Assembly (NCBI GenBank): GCA_016710935.1
Contig: JADJTY010000005.1
Span: 1 to 64,000, forward strand
Origin: Chitinophagaceae bacterium
GTDB taxonomy: Bacteria; Bacteroidota; Bacteroidia; Chitinophagales; Chitinophagaceae
DNA length: 64,000 nucleotides
Reading direction: 5' to 3'
Below are positions 21,191-29,064 of this stretch, piece by piece (the stretch's first letter is position 1; every line of letters begins with the position of its first letter). The position numbers and the translations under genes are program-made. The notes under the pieces are model-generated. The model saw only the letters and a program-made list of their open reading frames with translations. It did not search any database and was not told the origin of the DNA.

Positions 21191-21581
21191 CTGGCGCAAT
21201 GTGTTCCCAATGAATATCCTTATCGTTTACCGAAATGATTGTGGGATCATTTGGGCCTTGTAGCTCCACCGGATTATATCCGGAGCCAGAATAAAGATCT
21301 TAAGCTTTACTACTATTGTTTAATTACCCGCCCAGTCCTACACTTGATTTCGTAAATTTAAATCATCTCGTTGTATCAGGTCCGGTTACCCCTTCGATAC
21401 TTCGACTTCGCTCAGTACGCTCAGGACCGGCAGAATTGAAAAGACACAACCTGTCCCGACTTTGTCGGGAGGTGATCCCACCAGGATTGCGTTTTTAATT
21501 TAATCATTGCGTTGGGAATCCCGATGGCCCTGTCTGCCGACAGGCAGGTATCGGTACGCCAAACACTTAAGCCAGTTGGTG
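21191..21581 (+). mobile_element. Full short copy of the dispersed inverted-repeat element
   Basis: The left arm TGGCGCAATGTGTTCCCAA starts at 21192 and continues to GTGGGATCA and a CCGGATTATATCCGG hairpin. A spacer with GATCTTAAGC follows, then the right half with CCGG arms around a CTTCGACTTCGCTCAGTACG insertion, AGGTGATCCCACC, a CTGTCTGCCGACAGGCAGGT insertion and a tail unit ending near 21581. It lies between the ATPase and fic genes. Confidence 0.8.
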
Positions 21582-21595
21582 ATCGCCTTGCCTGA

Positions 21596-22894
21596 TTACA
21601 ATTTATTTCCCTTCAAAATTTTGTCGAAGTCTTTTGATTTAATGAAGTTTTGTTTCTTTTTGTTTACTTGTATTATTTCTAAGAACCCTAAATCAACAAG
21701 CGCTTTTAAGTCTGATCTTGCAGTAAAATTGGATATGTCAAATCGTGATTCGATTTCTTTCGTATTAAATATTCTTTCTGAGTCATCATATAATATCTTT
21801 AGTATTTGAGCCATTCTATCATTTACATTAGGGATTTTCAGGAATTTAGCGGCCTGAAAGACTTCCTTTTGTTTACGATTAATATAGACTTTCAAAGCAT
21901 CGAAGGCTTTCTCCATTGTTTTGATATGGTAGGTTATAAAATAACTCAAATCATTATCATCTTGTTCGGTATAGAGATACGCTTTTTCATATTGTCCTTT
22001 AGTATCCTTTATTATCCTGGATACGGATAAATATTCAGCTAGCCAGTACCCTTGTTTTAACAGAAACCAATAAAATAGCGCCCTCGCTGTTCTTCCATTT
22101 CCATCTGTAAACGGATGTATCCATCCTATCATAAAATGAACAATACAGCCTTTTACAATCGGGTGGATAAAGTTTGCGGTATCATTGTTACAAAAAGAGC
22201 ATAAGTCTTTTATTAATGTGTCTAATTCATTTTTGGAAGGGGGTGTATGTACTACCTCGCTGTTTATATGGTCTACAACAAAAACTTCATCATGATCTCT
22301 AAACATGCCTTCATCTTTGTCGTCAGTTAATGTTCTATTTGATATTAATTTGTGTATATACAGAATATTTTCTGGTGTTATAGCTTCGTTTTTATGCTGA
22401 ACAATATGTTTCATTGTTATGAAATTATTCATAATCATTTGCTCAGACCTGGTTTTTGGCTTTTGTTCTTTTTGAATCAATTCCTTAGCCTTTTTCCGGG
22501 TAGTATTGGCACCCTCCATTTGACTACTTGAAATAGCTTCTTCCATTATAGAGCTAATGACAAACTTTGTTTTATCTGTTTCTGCAATTCCGATATTGCT
22601 GCTTAAATTTCCCCCGATATGCAAATCAAATTGATGTAAGGCACGCTGCATATAATCTGTTATCACATAGGTAAAACTGTAATTACCGAATTTGATAGTG
22701 TTGCTTTTTAAGTAACGATCTAACTTTACAGCATTCCAAAGTTCTTCAGGCTTATGCTCTTGTGTTTTGTACTTTATTTTGTCCCAATATAGATAGTCAT
22801 TTTGAATTGAAGCTAAAAGTCCGGCAGACTGTAGCTTTACCATCAACGGTATGGTTGTATCATCTCTGGTAGGTTGGGGTGCTTTTTCTATCAT
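21596..22894 (-). CDS. Fic-domain AMPylase with C-terminal winged helix
   Basis: The protein has 432 residues from the ATG at 22894 (MIEKAPQPTRDD). The frame is open to 22942, but the upstream part overlaps a perfect palindrome. The Fic motif HPFTDGNGRTAR lies at about 260-271 and carries the catalytic His. An inhibitory SSQMEG motif (S123..E127) sits before the core, as in class II Fic proteins, which block their own ATP site. The C-terminal ~80 residues read IPNVNDRMAQILKILYDD..FNTKEIESRFDISNFTARSDLKALVDLGFLE, a winged HTH. Fic enzymes transfer AMP to protein hydroxyl groups, and members of this class can regulate their own gene. The inverted repeat just upstream (22923-22957) fits an operator. 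All key residues are intact. Confidence 0.9.
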   Translation of the reverse strand: MIEKAPQPTRDDTTIPLMVKLQSAGLLASIQNDYLYWDKIKYKTQEHKPEELWNAVKLDRYLKSNTIKFGNYSFTYVITDYMQRALHQFDLHIGGNLSSNIGIAETDKTKFVISSIMEEAISSSQMEGANTTRKKAKELIQKEQKPKTRSEQMIMNNFITMKHIVQHKNEAITPENILYIHKLISNRTLTDDKDEGMFRDHDEVFVVDHINSEVVHTPPSKNELDTLIKDLCSFCNNDTANFIHPIVKGCIVHFMIGWIHPFTDGNGRTARALFYWFLLKQGYWLAEYLSVSRIIKDTKGQYEKAYLYTEQDDNDLSYFITYHIKTMEKAFDALKVYINRKQKEVFQAAKFLKIPNVNDRMAQILKILYDDSERIFNTKEIESRFDISNFTARSDLKALVDLGFLEIIQVNKKKQNFIKSKDFDKILKGNKL

Positions 22895-22922
22895 TTTGTG
22901 TTGTCTGACAGTAAAAATAGAC

Positions 22923-22957
22923 AAAATTGCGAGATTATTCAATTATCTCGCAATTTT
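22923..22957. promoter_or_regulatory. Perfect 13-bp inverted repeat, candidate operator of fic
   Basis: AAAATTGCGAGAT (22923-22935) and ATCTCGCAATTTT (22945-22957) are exact inverted copies separated by nine bases. The site starts 29 bases upstream of the preferred fic start codon. Its symmetry and position suit binding by a dimeric winged-helix protein such as the Fic C-terminal domain. No T-run follows, so a terminator is unlikely. Confidence 0.6.
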
Positions 22958-23107
22958 AACTGTAAATAACTGGATTTTGTTAATGAACGGAGGTATAATT
23001 TAGGTGTCGCCCAACTCAGAAACAGGCGAAAATAAGATCCACCGCCTTGGATTTCTATAACAATACCAAAACCATTTTTAGCCATCGGCACGACTACCAA
23101 CAGTGGG

Positions 23108-23190
23108 CAAAACACTTAAGCCAGTTGGGGGAACAACTGCGCCAAAGACTTAAGCCAATTGGAGGCCAAACACTTAAGCCAGTTGGGGGC
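23108..23190 (+). repeat. Three tail units in a row
   Basis: Three copies of the tail (two ACTTAAGCCAGTTGGGG, one TTAAGCCAATTGGAGG) occur at about 23112, 23148 and 23170. The spacers include GAACAACTGCGCCAAAG, which is the normal right-arm end. No left arm or hairpin core accompanies them. Confidence 0.8.
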
Positions 23191-23197
23191 ATTAAAC

Positions 23198-24001
23198 TTA
23201 TTTATACCCTTCACCTACCCATGCATTTAATGGCGAGCGAACGGGGTCGCTGCTTACCTGGCTGTGTATTTGTGCGGCAATCATTGTCTTTATCTGCTCC
23301 AGCTGCGAGGGGGCCTGCTTTATTATCTCCGTGATGATGGGATTGCCTTCCACAAAACCAGTTGCAATGTGCATGGCCGATTCACTTTCTCCAATTAAGC
23401 TCACCCGCTGCAACGTATGATTGCCAAATCCGGCAGCAACCAGGTGCGCCTCCAGTTCTGCAGGATCGTACATGGAGAAAGGAACTTTGTAAAATTCCGG
23501 TGGATCGTCTTTGAAGAAAGTCGTTATTATTTGCCGGCTTATGTATGCCGTTATGTTGTGCTCTACTTTATCCCAGGTGCTGAAGAGGAACTGGCCGCCC
23601 GGTTTTAAAACCCGCAGGGCTTCATCAAATCCTTTTTGCCGGTCGTTCAGGAACATATAACCAAACTGGCAAACCACACAATCAAAATAGTTGTCGTCAA
23701 AAGGCAGCTCCATTGCGTTGGCCGTTATCCATTCAATATGGGGGGCATTTACCCGTTGCCGGGCCAAGGCAAGCATATCGGCATTGATATCGGTTGCGGT
23801 AAGCTGTGCATCTTTACCAATGCGTTCGGCAATATGACGCGTTACCCTTCCTGTGCCGGCAGCAACCTCAAGCACCTGCTTTACAGGTAATTTAATACGG
23901 GCTGCAATATCCTGTGCATATGGTTCAAAGATGTAGGGCCCAAGGTACCGGTCATAGCGTTCGGGGATGGAACCACCAAAAGAGAAGGAAGCATTGTTCA
24001 T
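23198..24001 (-). CDS. SAM-dependent class I methyltransferase (UbiE-like)
   Basis: The 267-residue cytoplasmic enzyme has the Rossmann methyltransferase fold. Motif I is VLEVAAGTGRVTRHIAERIG (about 40-59), motif II/III TATDINADMLALARQRV (acidic SAM-ribose contact), motif IV ELPFDDNYFDCVVCQFGYMFL and motif post-IV GFDEALRVLKPGGQFLFSTWD. This arrangement is typical of Methyltransf_11/25 enzymes that modify small molecules or quinones. The substrate is not readable. The N-terminus SIPERYDRYLGPYIFEPYA is the usual substrate cap of this group. It is flanked by element sequences on both sides and has no operon partner. A DNA-methylation role is unlikely, since target recognition domain and DPPY-type motif are absent. 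Confidence 0.88.
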   Translation of the reverse strand: MNNASFSFGGSIPERYDRYLGPYIFEPYAQDIAARIKLPVKQVLEVAAGTGRVTRHIAERIGKDAQLTATDINADMLALARQRVNAPHIEWITANAMELPFDDNYFDCVVCQFGYMFLNDRQKGFDEALRVLKPGGQFLFSTWDKVEHNITAYISRQIITTFFKDDPPEFYKVPFSMYDPAELEAHLVAAGFGNHTLQRVSLIGESESAMHIATGFVEGNPIITEIIKQAPSQLEQIKTMIAAQIHSQVSSDPVRSPLNAWVGEGYK

Positions 24002-24407
24002 AAAAATAGTTTTTGTTTTTACTTAGCATCTGTTGCCGGCCGGCTCACTGGCGCAATGTGTTCCCAACGAAAAGTCTATAATTTAAAAAATGATTGTGGG
24101 ATCACTTGTGCCTTTCAATTCCGCCGGATTGCATCCGGATTCAGGATCCCAGATGTTCAATTTTCAACAACCCACGCTCATTAGTATAATAATCAATTGC
24201 ACTGCTGTATTTATAATGCCATGGCTCCCATACCAACCCACTTCTTACAGGGTTTTCATGCAGGTAGTCAAGTCGTTCTTTTAATTTAGCGGCTGAGTTT
24301 AGTTCTATGGGGTGATAATCTTGTTTCCAGAATTGTGCAAAGCATCCTGCGGGATTGTCTTTATTGTTTGCATTGCTTTTACCTGCATGACCAAAAAGAT
24401 TAAGCAT

Positions 24408-24439
24408 CCCCGTCCGAACCGGGTTCATCCGGGCGGGCA
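24408..24439. repeat. GC palindrome inserted in RAYT copy A, site 1
   Basis: CCCCGTCCGAACCGGGTTC..GGGCGGGC folds on itself. On the RAYT strand it reads GCCCGCCCGGATGA and brings the TGA stop. RAYT copy B has a slightly shorter version at the same codon (36117-36142). Confidence 0.8.
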
Positions 24440-24600
24440 CTCCTTTCTACTTTCTGTTGGATTCTCTTGTATTGCTGTTGTTATCTTTTTGCTGGTATAC
24501 TTTTTTAAGTCCCGAACGATGTCTTTCCGCAGGATGCTGTGCACCAGTTTATTGGTTTCGCTACTAATTATTAAATGAACATGATTGGTCATAATAACCT

Positions 24601-24629
24601 CCGCCCGGCCAGCCATTCGGACGGGCAGG
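24601..24629. repeat. GC palindrome inserted in RAYT copy A, site 2
   Basis: CCGCCCGGCCAGCCATTCGG followed by ACGGGCAGG sits just upstream of the HUH motif codons. Copy B has the same insertion at 36306-36334, so it predates the split of the two copies. Confidence 0.8.
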
Positions 24630-24715
24630 CATGTAATTTTAAGCCCTTGTTTTCCTGGCAGTGTTTTAAACTATCTACAAATATTTCCTTGTAGCTTTCT
24701 CTGCTAAACACATCC

Positions 24716-24749
24716 ACCCCCGTCCGAACGGGGTTCATCCGGGCGGGCA
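24716..24749. repeat. GC palindrome inserted in RAYT copy A, site 3 (not in copy B)
   Basis: The sequence CCCCCGTCCGAACGGGG then TTCATCCGGGCGGGC interrupts the VVGW-DVFS codons. At the matching place copy B (about 36421) is uninterrupted, which shows that the palindrome moved after the copies diverged. Confidence 0.8.
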
Positions 24750-25173
24750 TCCTACAACAGAGAATGTTACAAAGTGCGCTATGGCATCTTCACCAACTTT
24801 ATACTTTGAAGACATGGTCCTAAAATTGTTTTCGTAAATTTAATACATTTCGGTTTTTTAAATCCGGTTACAAACCGGTAGAATTAAAGAGACACAGGTG
24901 ATCCCACAAAGATTATGTTTTAAATTTAAACATTGCGTTGGGAACACCTGCGCCACACACTTAAGCCAGTTGAGGAATGATGTCTATCAGTCTTAGAGGT
25001 TTTTAACCGCAGTATACATTTGCCGAAAAAGGTAGATATTAACCAGTAAGCAACACCCTGCAAAAGCAACGTTCCTTGGCCAAACAACTAGCAAGCGCAA
25101 GGACAGATAGCGTGGAAGGAAAATACCCATTAACCCTTAGAATAATCATCCCGTTATCACTTACTTTTATAAC

Positions 25174-26238
25174 ATGAAATACGTTATTCATAAAATGTAC
25201 CTGCTGATGGGTGCAATTATATTGTTAGCAGATGCACCCGTTTTAGCACAACCCCAGCCGCCGAAAAGTGCAACTGTAACTGTAAATAAAAACGGCCCTG
25301 TTTGCGACAGTCTGCAACTTGTTCTCAGTAATAGTGCCAACGGTTTTCTCCAATACAGATATAACGAAAAAGTGAACAACAATACAGTTACCTACAGCAC
25401 CACCCTTTCTGCACTTGGTTTTGCCAAACGATCTGTTCAAATTGGCAGTGTAAATAATTTCAAAACTAATGCAACTGTAACCCTTCCTTTTTACATGGCT
25501 ATTAGCAATTTTACCAATGAAAAAGAGGCCAGGCTTTTCATCAAAAACTTTCAGCTTAAATTATTGTCTTGCTTAAAGCCCTCCGAAAAAGACATGGTGC
25601 TAAAACCCGGGTTTTCCTTCTATAATTCATTCTACATAAAGCAAAATGCAGATAGTTTTATTACTGCCCAATTGATGCTGCTGAGTGACAGCAATACTCA
25701 TACTGCCATCTTCCGCCTGTTTCATAATAAGGGAACAACAGACAAGGGAATTATGAAAAATCCGCCGGTGGTTATTAACAGAAACCAATACAATGAAGTA
25801 CTGCCCTTACTACAGACGTTATTTGATAATTGCTCTACCAACTTCGGTGCCCTTTGCGACAAATTGCTGGTAAATCAGGAATGGAGTCCTACCTTTTCAG
25901 CCACGATAAAGTATAAAGACTTTACTTCTCCAAAGGTGGAATATGTAACCGGTAATATCTGGAACCAATACACTACCGAATTCTATGCCGCTAATGAAAC
26001 AATCGCCAGACAACGGTTTAATGAGCTAACGGCAGAAATTGATCAATGCCAGGCTGCTTTCCCGTTTCAACAATTCAGCACAGAGGATAGCAAAGAGAAT
26101 ATTAAATGGTGGGTGTATAAACATAAGCGCAGCGATATGTTGGGCAGTGGTTATAAAAATCAACTGATTATTAAGTTAAAAAAAGCAGCACAGGGCGAAG
26201 GATATACGATACGATTTGAATTTAGAAAATCACCATAA
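25174..26238 (+). CDS. Secreted protein of unknown function
   Basis: The 354-residue protein has an N-terminal signal peptide (MKYVIHKMYLLMGAIILLADAPVLAQ; the Met at residue 8 is an alternative start). The mature part is mixed alpha/beta, with two Cys near the start of the domain (GPVCDSLQ) and near the middle (LLSCLKPSEK, NCSTNFGALCDKLL). A phrase NIWNQYTTEFYAANETIARQRFNELTAEIDQCQ suggests a helical segment. It has no lipobox and no T9SS sorting domain, so a periplasmic location is likely. I recognise no family. It stands alone, 200 bases downstream of element copy A and just before another element. Confidence 0.7.
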   Translation: MKYVIHKMYLLMGAIILLADAPVLAQPQPPKSATVTVNKNGPVCDSLQLVLSNSANGFLQYRYNEKVNNNTVTYSTTLSALGFAKRSVQIGSVNNFKTNATVTLPFYMAISNFTNEKEARLFIKNFQLKLLSCLKPSEKDMVLKPGFSFYNSFYIKQNADSFITAQLMLLSDSNTHTAIFRLFHNKGTTDKGIMKNPPVVINRNQYNEVLPLLQTLFDNCSTNFGALCDKLLVNQEWSPTFSATIKYKDFTSPKVEYVTGNIWNQYTTEFYAANETIARQRFNELTAEIDQCQAAFPFQQFSTEDSKENIKWWVYKHKRSDMLGSGYKNQLIIKLKKAAQGEGYTIRFEFRKSP

Positions 26239-26295
26239 AACTTTTTTAAGGACGGGTCATAATTCTATTCGGCTTCGGTTCGGTCTGACGATTTT

Positions 26296-26700
26296 CTCAC
26301 TGGCGCAATGTGTTCCCAACGAAAATGTTTATAGTTTACCAAAATGACTGTGGGACCACTTGTGCCTTTCAATTCCGCCAGTCCTGAGCGTAGTCGAAGG
26401 GGTATCCGGATTTAAGGCTGAAGATGCTCAATTTTCAACAACCCTGGCTCGTTAGTATAATAATCAATTGCACTGCTGTAATTATAATGCCCTGGCTCCC
26501 AAACCAGGCCGCTAAATGGTTCTAAAATACTGTTCGTAAATTTAAAACATTTCGTTTGCCAAACCTGCCTGCCGGCAGGCAGGTCCGGTTACCCCTTCGA
26601 TACTTCGACTTCGCTCAGTACGCTCAGGACCGGTAGAACTGAAGCGACACAACCTGTCCCGACCTGTCCCGACCTGTCCCGATGAATATCGTGGATGAAT
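26296..26700 (+). mobile_element. Short element derived from a RAYT-carrying copy
   Basis: The left arm CTCACTGGCGCAATGTGTTC starts at 26296. After GTGGGACCACTTG and a CCTGAGCGTAGTCGAAGGGG insertion it keeps the last ~25 codons of the RAYT gene (through CTCGTTAGTATAATAATCAA), then jumps at AGGCCGCTAAA to the right half. Further insertions are CCTGCCGGCAGGCAGG, a CTTCGACTTCGCTCAGTACG palindrome and three CCTGTCCCGA units. The tail is missing. This copy links short repeats to the transposase gene by internal deletion. Confidence 0.82.
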
Positions 26701-26765
26701 AACGGGCTTGTATTAAAATATAGATGGTTTGACCAGACTTGTAATTTATCTTGCAGGCTGATAAG

Positions 26766-26773
26766 TATATTTG
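26766..26773 (+). promoter_or_regulatory. Candidate -7 box of the AspT-type transporter gene
   Basis: TATATTTG matches the Bacteroidota TAnnTTTG consensus and lies 30 bases before the ATG at 26803. A TTG about 24 bases further up is slightly too distant for an ideal -33 box. Confidence 0.4.
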
Positions 26774-26802
26774 ACACAACCTCGTTATTTTAAACCCCTT
26801 TT

Positions 26803-28472
26803 ATGAACAATTGGTTCACTGAGCTTTTTACCAACAATTCCATAGCACAATCTGTTTTGATATTTGGATTGGTTATTGCTGTTGGCATCTGGCTCGGGAG
26901 GTTAAAGATCGGCGGTATAGCATTAGGTGTTACCTGGGTTTTATTTACAGGAATGTTTTTATCTTACCTCGGCATAGCAGTAGATGAAAGAACTGAACAT
27001 TTTTTAAAGGAATTTGGTTTAGTATTGTTTGTTTATTCCATCGGCCTGCAGGTTGGCCCCGGCTTTTTTGCCAGTTTAAAAAAATCAGCATTCCATAACA
27101 ATTTACTGGCCATCATCACTGTTTCATTGGGGGTGCTGGTTACTATCATTTTATATTATGCAAGCCGCAATCATATTTCAGTAATGGCAGGTATCATGAG
27201 CGGTGCTGTAACCAATACACCCGGCCTTGCTGCTGCACAGGCTGCCGTAAGTGATTTGCATATTACGGGTACCGACAGGTCACTCATCACACTGGCCTAT
27301 GCTGTTGCCTATCCCTTTGGCGTATTCGGAATTATAGGTTCATTACTGCTGCTGAAAAAATATTCAGGATAGATATTAAAGTGCAGCAGGAACTGCACCG
27401 CAGGTTAAATATGATCCGGTCCAACAAACCCGTTTCCCATCATTTTAAGTTAGAGAATACCATGCTGATCGGTCAGCCACTGATAAAACTGTTTGAAATG
27501 CTGAAAGAAAGGATCATCGTATCCAGGATGCTGCATGAAGGTGAGATCATCACGCCAACACCGGAAACCGTATTGGCAGAAAATGATGTATTGCTGATCG
27601 TGGCAACAAAAAAAGAAGCGGAACAATTAAAATTGATCGTAGGCTCCTACAGCGATATCAATTTAAAAGCATCCACAGAAAGTAACCTCATTTCCCGTAC
27701 CATTTATGTCACTAAAAAATCAGTCACACACAAACGTCTTGGTGACCTGCCCGAACTGTTTCAGCAGAATTTTACCATGACAAGATTAAGCAGGGCCGGC
27801 ATTGAGATGGTACCACACGGTGATATTTACCTGCAGTTGGGCGACAGTATAAAAGTGGTAGGTACAGAGGAAGGGGTTAAGATCGTTTCTGAGGCATTGG
27901 GTAATTCCTTAAAAAAATTAGAGGTTCCCGACCTTGCACCCATTTTTATCGGTATTGTATTGGGTGTTATTTTAGGCAGTATCCCTTTTCATTTTCCCGG
28001 AATGCCGGTAGCCATAAAGATCGGTATGGCTGGTGGCCCGTTAATAGTAGCTTTAATGCTCAGCAGGTTTGGTAATAAATTCTATTTGAATAATTATACC
28101 ACCAACAGTGCAAACCTGATGATCAGGGAATTGGGTATCTGTCTGTTTTTAGCCAGTGTAGGCCTAAGCAGCGGCAAAAATCTTTCTGTAGCATTTTCAG
28201 ATGGGCGTGGATTTATTTGGATGTTGATGGGCATAGCTATCACGATCATTCCGTTGGTTATAACCGGTATCATTGCAAAAAAATATTTTAAGAAAACTTA
28301 TTTCGAGATCTGTGGTTTACTGGCAGGTGCTTCTACCGATCCTCCGGCTTTGGCATTTGCCACTAAACTTGCCGGAAGTGATATTCCTTCTGTTACTTAC
28401 GCCACGGTGTACCCTGTTACTATGATCTTAAGGATCGTGGCAGCGCAGTTATTGATTTTGTTGTTTAGTTGA
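26803..28472 (+). pseudogene. AspT/YidE/YbjL-family antiporter, one homopolymer frameshift
   Basis: The two open pieces (26803-27372 and 27381-28472) join when one A is added in the A-run at about 27357, giving KKIFRIDIKVQQEL across the break and a protein of about 556 residues. The order is the family's: a first AspT transmembrane half (GKFIL-like VLIFGLVIAVGIWLGRLKIGG, LFVYSIGLQVGPGFF, GIMSGAVTNTPGLAAAQ), two TrkA_C (RCK C) domains in the middle (NTMLIGQPLIKLFEML, DLPELFQQNFTMTRL), and a second half with GMAGGPLIVALMLSR, LGICLFLASVGLSSG and GLLAGASTDPPALAFA. Members exchange dicarboxylates or amino acids such as Asp/Ala in the inner membrane. The substrate is unknown. It stands as a single gene between two elements. 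Confidence 0.87.
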
Positions 28473-28536
28473 GCGTAGGCGGAGGTTGAGGTTGAGGTTG
28501 AAAAAGGTTGAGGAGGGTTTAGAGGGGCATCACTTC

Positions 28537-28911
28537 ACGCTGGCGCAATGTGTTCCCAACGAAAATGTTTATAGTTTACCGAAATAATTGTGGGATCACT
28601 TCCCGATAAAGATCCACGATATTCATCCACGATATTCATCGGGACAGGTCGGGACAGGTCGGGACAAGTAGTGCTTTCCAATTCCACCGGATTGTATCCG
28701 GAGTTAGAATAAAGATCTTAATCTTTAAAACTATTGTTTAATTGCCCACCCAGTCCTAAGATTGATTTCGTAAATTTAAATCATCTCGTTGTATCAACTC
28801 CGGTTACAAACCGGTAGAACTGAAGAGACACAGGTGATCCCACCAGGATTGCGTTTTAAATTTCAACATTGTGTTGGGAACACCTGCGCCGAAGACTTAA
28901 GCCAGTTGGGG
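28537..28911 (+). mobile_element. Short element with CCACGATATTCAT and CAGGTCGGGA expansions
   Basis: The left arm TGGCGCAATGTGTTCCCAAC (28541-28560) leads to GTGGGATCACTT. Two copies of ATCCACGATATTC and three of CAGGTCGGGA follow, then CCGGATTGTATCCGG, the spacer, CCGGTTACAAACCGG, AGGTGATCCCACC, GTTGGGAACACCTGCGCC and a tail unit ending at 28911. A short GAGGTT tandem (28482-28500) lies just before it. Confidence 0.82.
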
Positions 28912-29064
28912 AGTCAGAAACATACCTACCAATAAAAAGATCATGGAAATTTATTGAACCACACTGACATGTGAGCTAGTTTGCATATATTCATGTGTGA
29001 TTTAGAATTTTGTGAATTTGGATTTACGAATAATAAAATCAGACTGATGGTATATAGAAACCCT

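Larger units (their letters stand above)
24141..24815 (-). pseudogene. REP-associated tyrosine transposase (RAYT, Y1/HUH family), interrupted copy A
   Basis: The minus-strand reading starts at the ATG at 24815 (MSSKYKVGEDAIAHFVTFSVVGW). It runs through VFSRESYKEIFVDSLKHCQE and the HUH metal-binding motif VIMTNHVHLII, then SILRKDIVRDLKKYTSKK and FWKQDYHPIELNSAAKLKERLDYLHENP, with the catalytic Tyr region FWKQDY and the family ending NPVRSGLVWEPWHYKYSSA. RAYTs nick and join single-stranded DNA at REP hairpins. Three ~30-bp GC palindromes are inserted in the gene (24408-24439, 24601-24629, 24716-24749). The first adds an in-frame TGA, so no full protein can be made. Without them the product would be about 190 residues. 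The C-terminus differs slightly from copy B near the stop. Confidence 0.82.
24044..24975 (+). mobile_element. Long element copy A carrying a RAYT transposase gene
   Basis: The left arm CACTGGCGCAATGTGTTCCC begins at 24046. It continues to GTGGGATCACTTG and the CCGG hairpin, directly beside the 3' end of the RAYT gene. The RAYT gene runs in reverse to 24815. The right half follows (CGGTTACAAACCGG, AGGTGATCCCAC, GTTGGGAACACCTGCGCCA) and a tail unit ends at 24975. Left and right ends are imperfect inverted repeats of about 95 bases. This identifies the dispersed repeats as relatives of a transposase-encoding unit. Confidence 0.82.

Noticed and set aside
23198..24001. Methyltransferase as part of a restriction-modification system
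   Set aside because: Motifs are those of small-molecule methyltransferases. There is no target-recognition domain and no restriction gene beside it.
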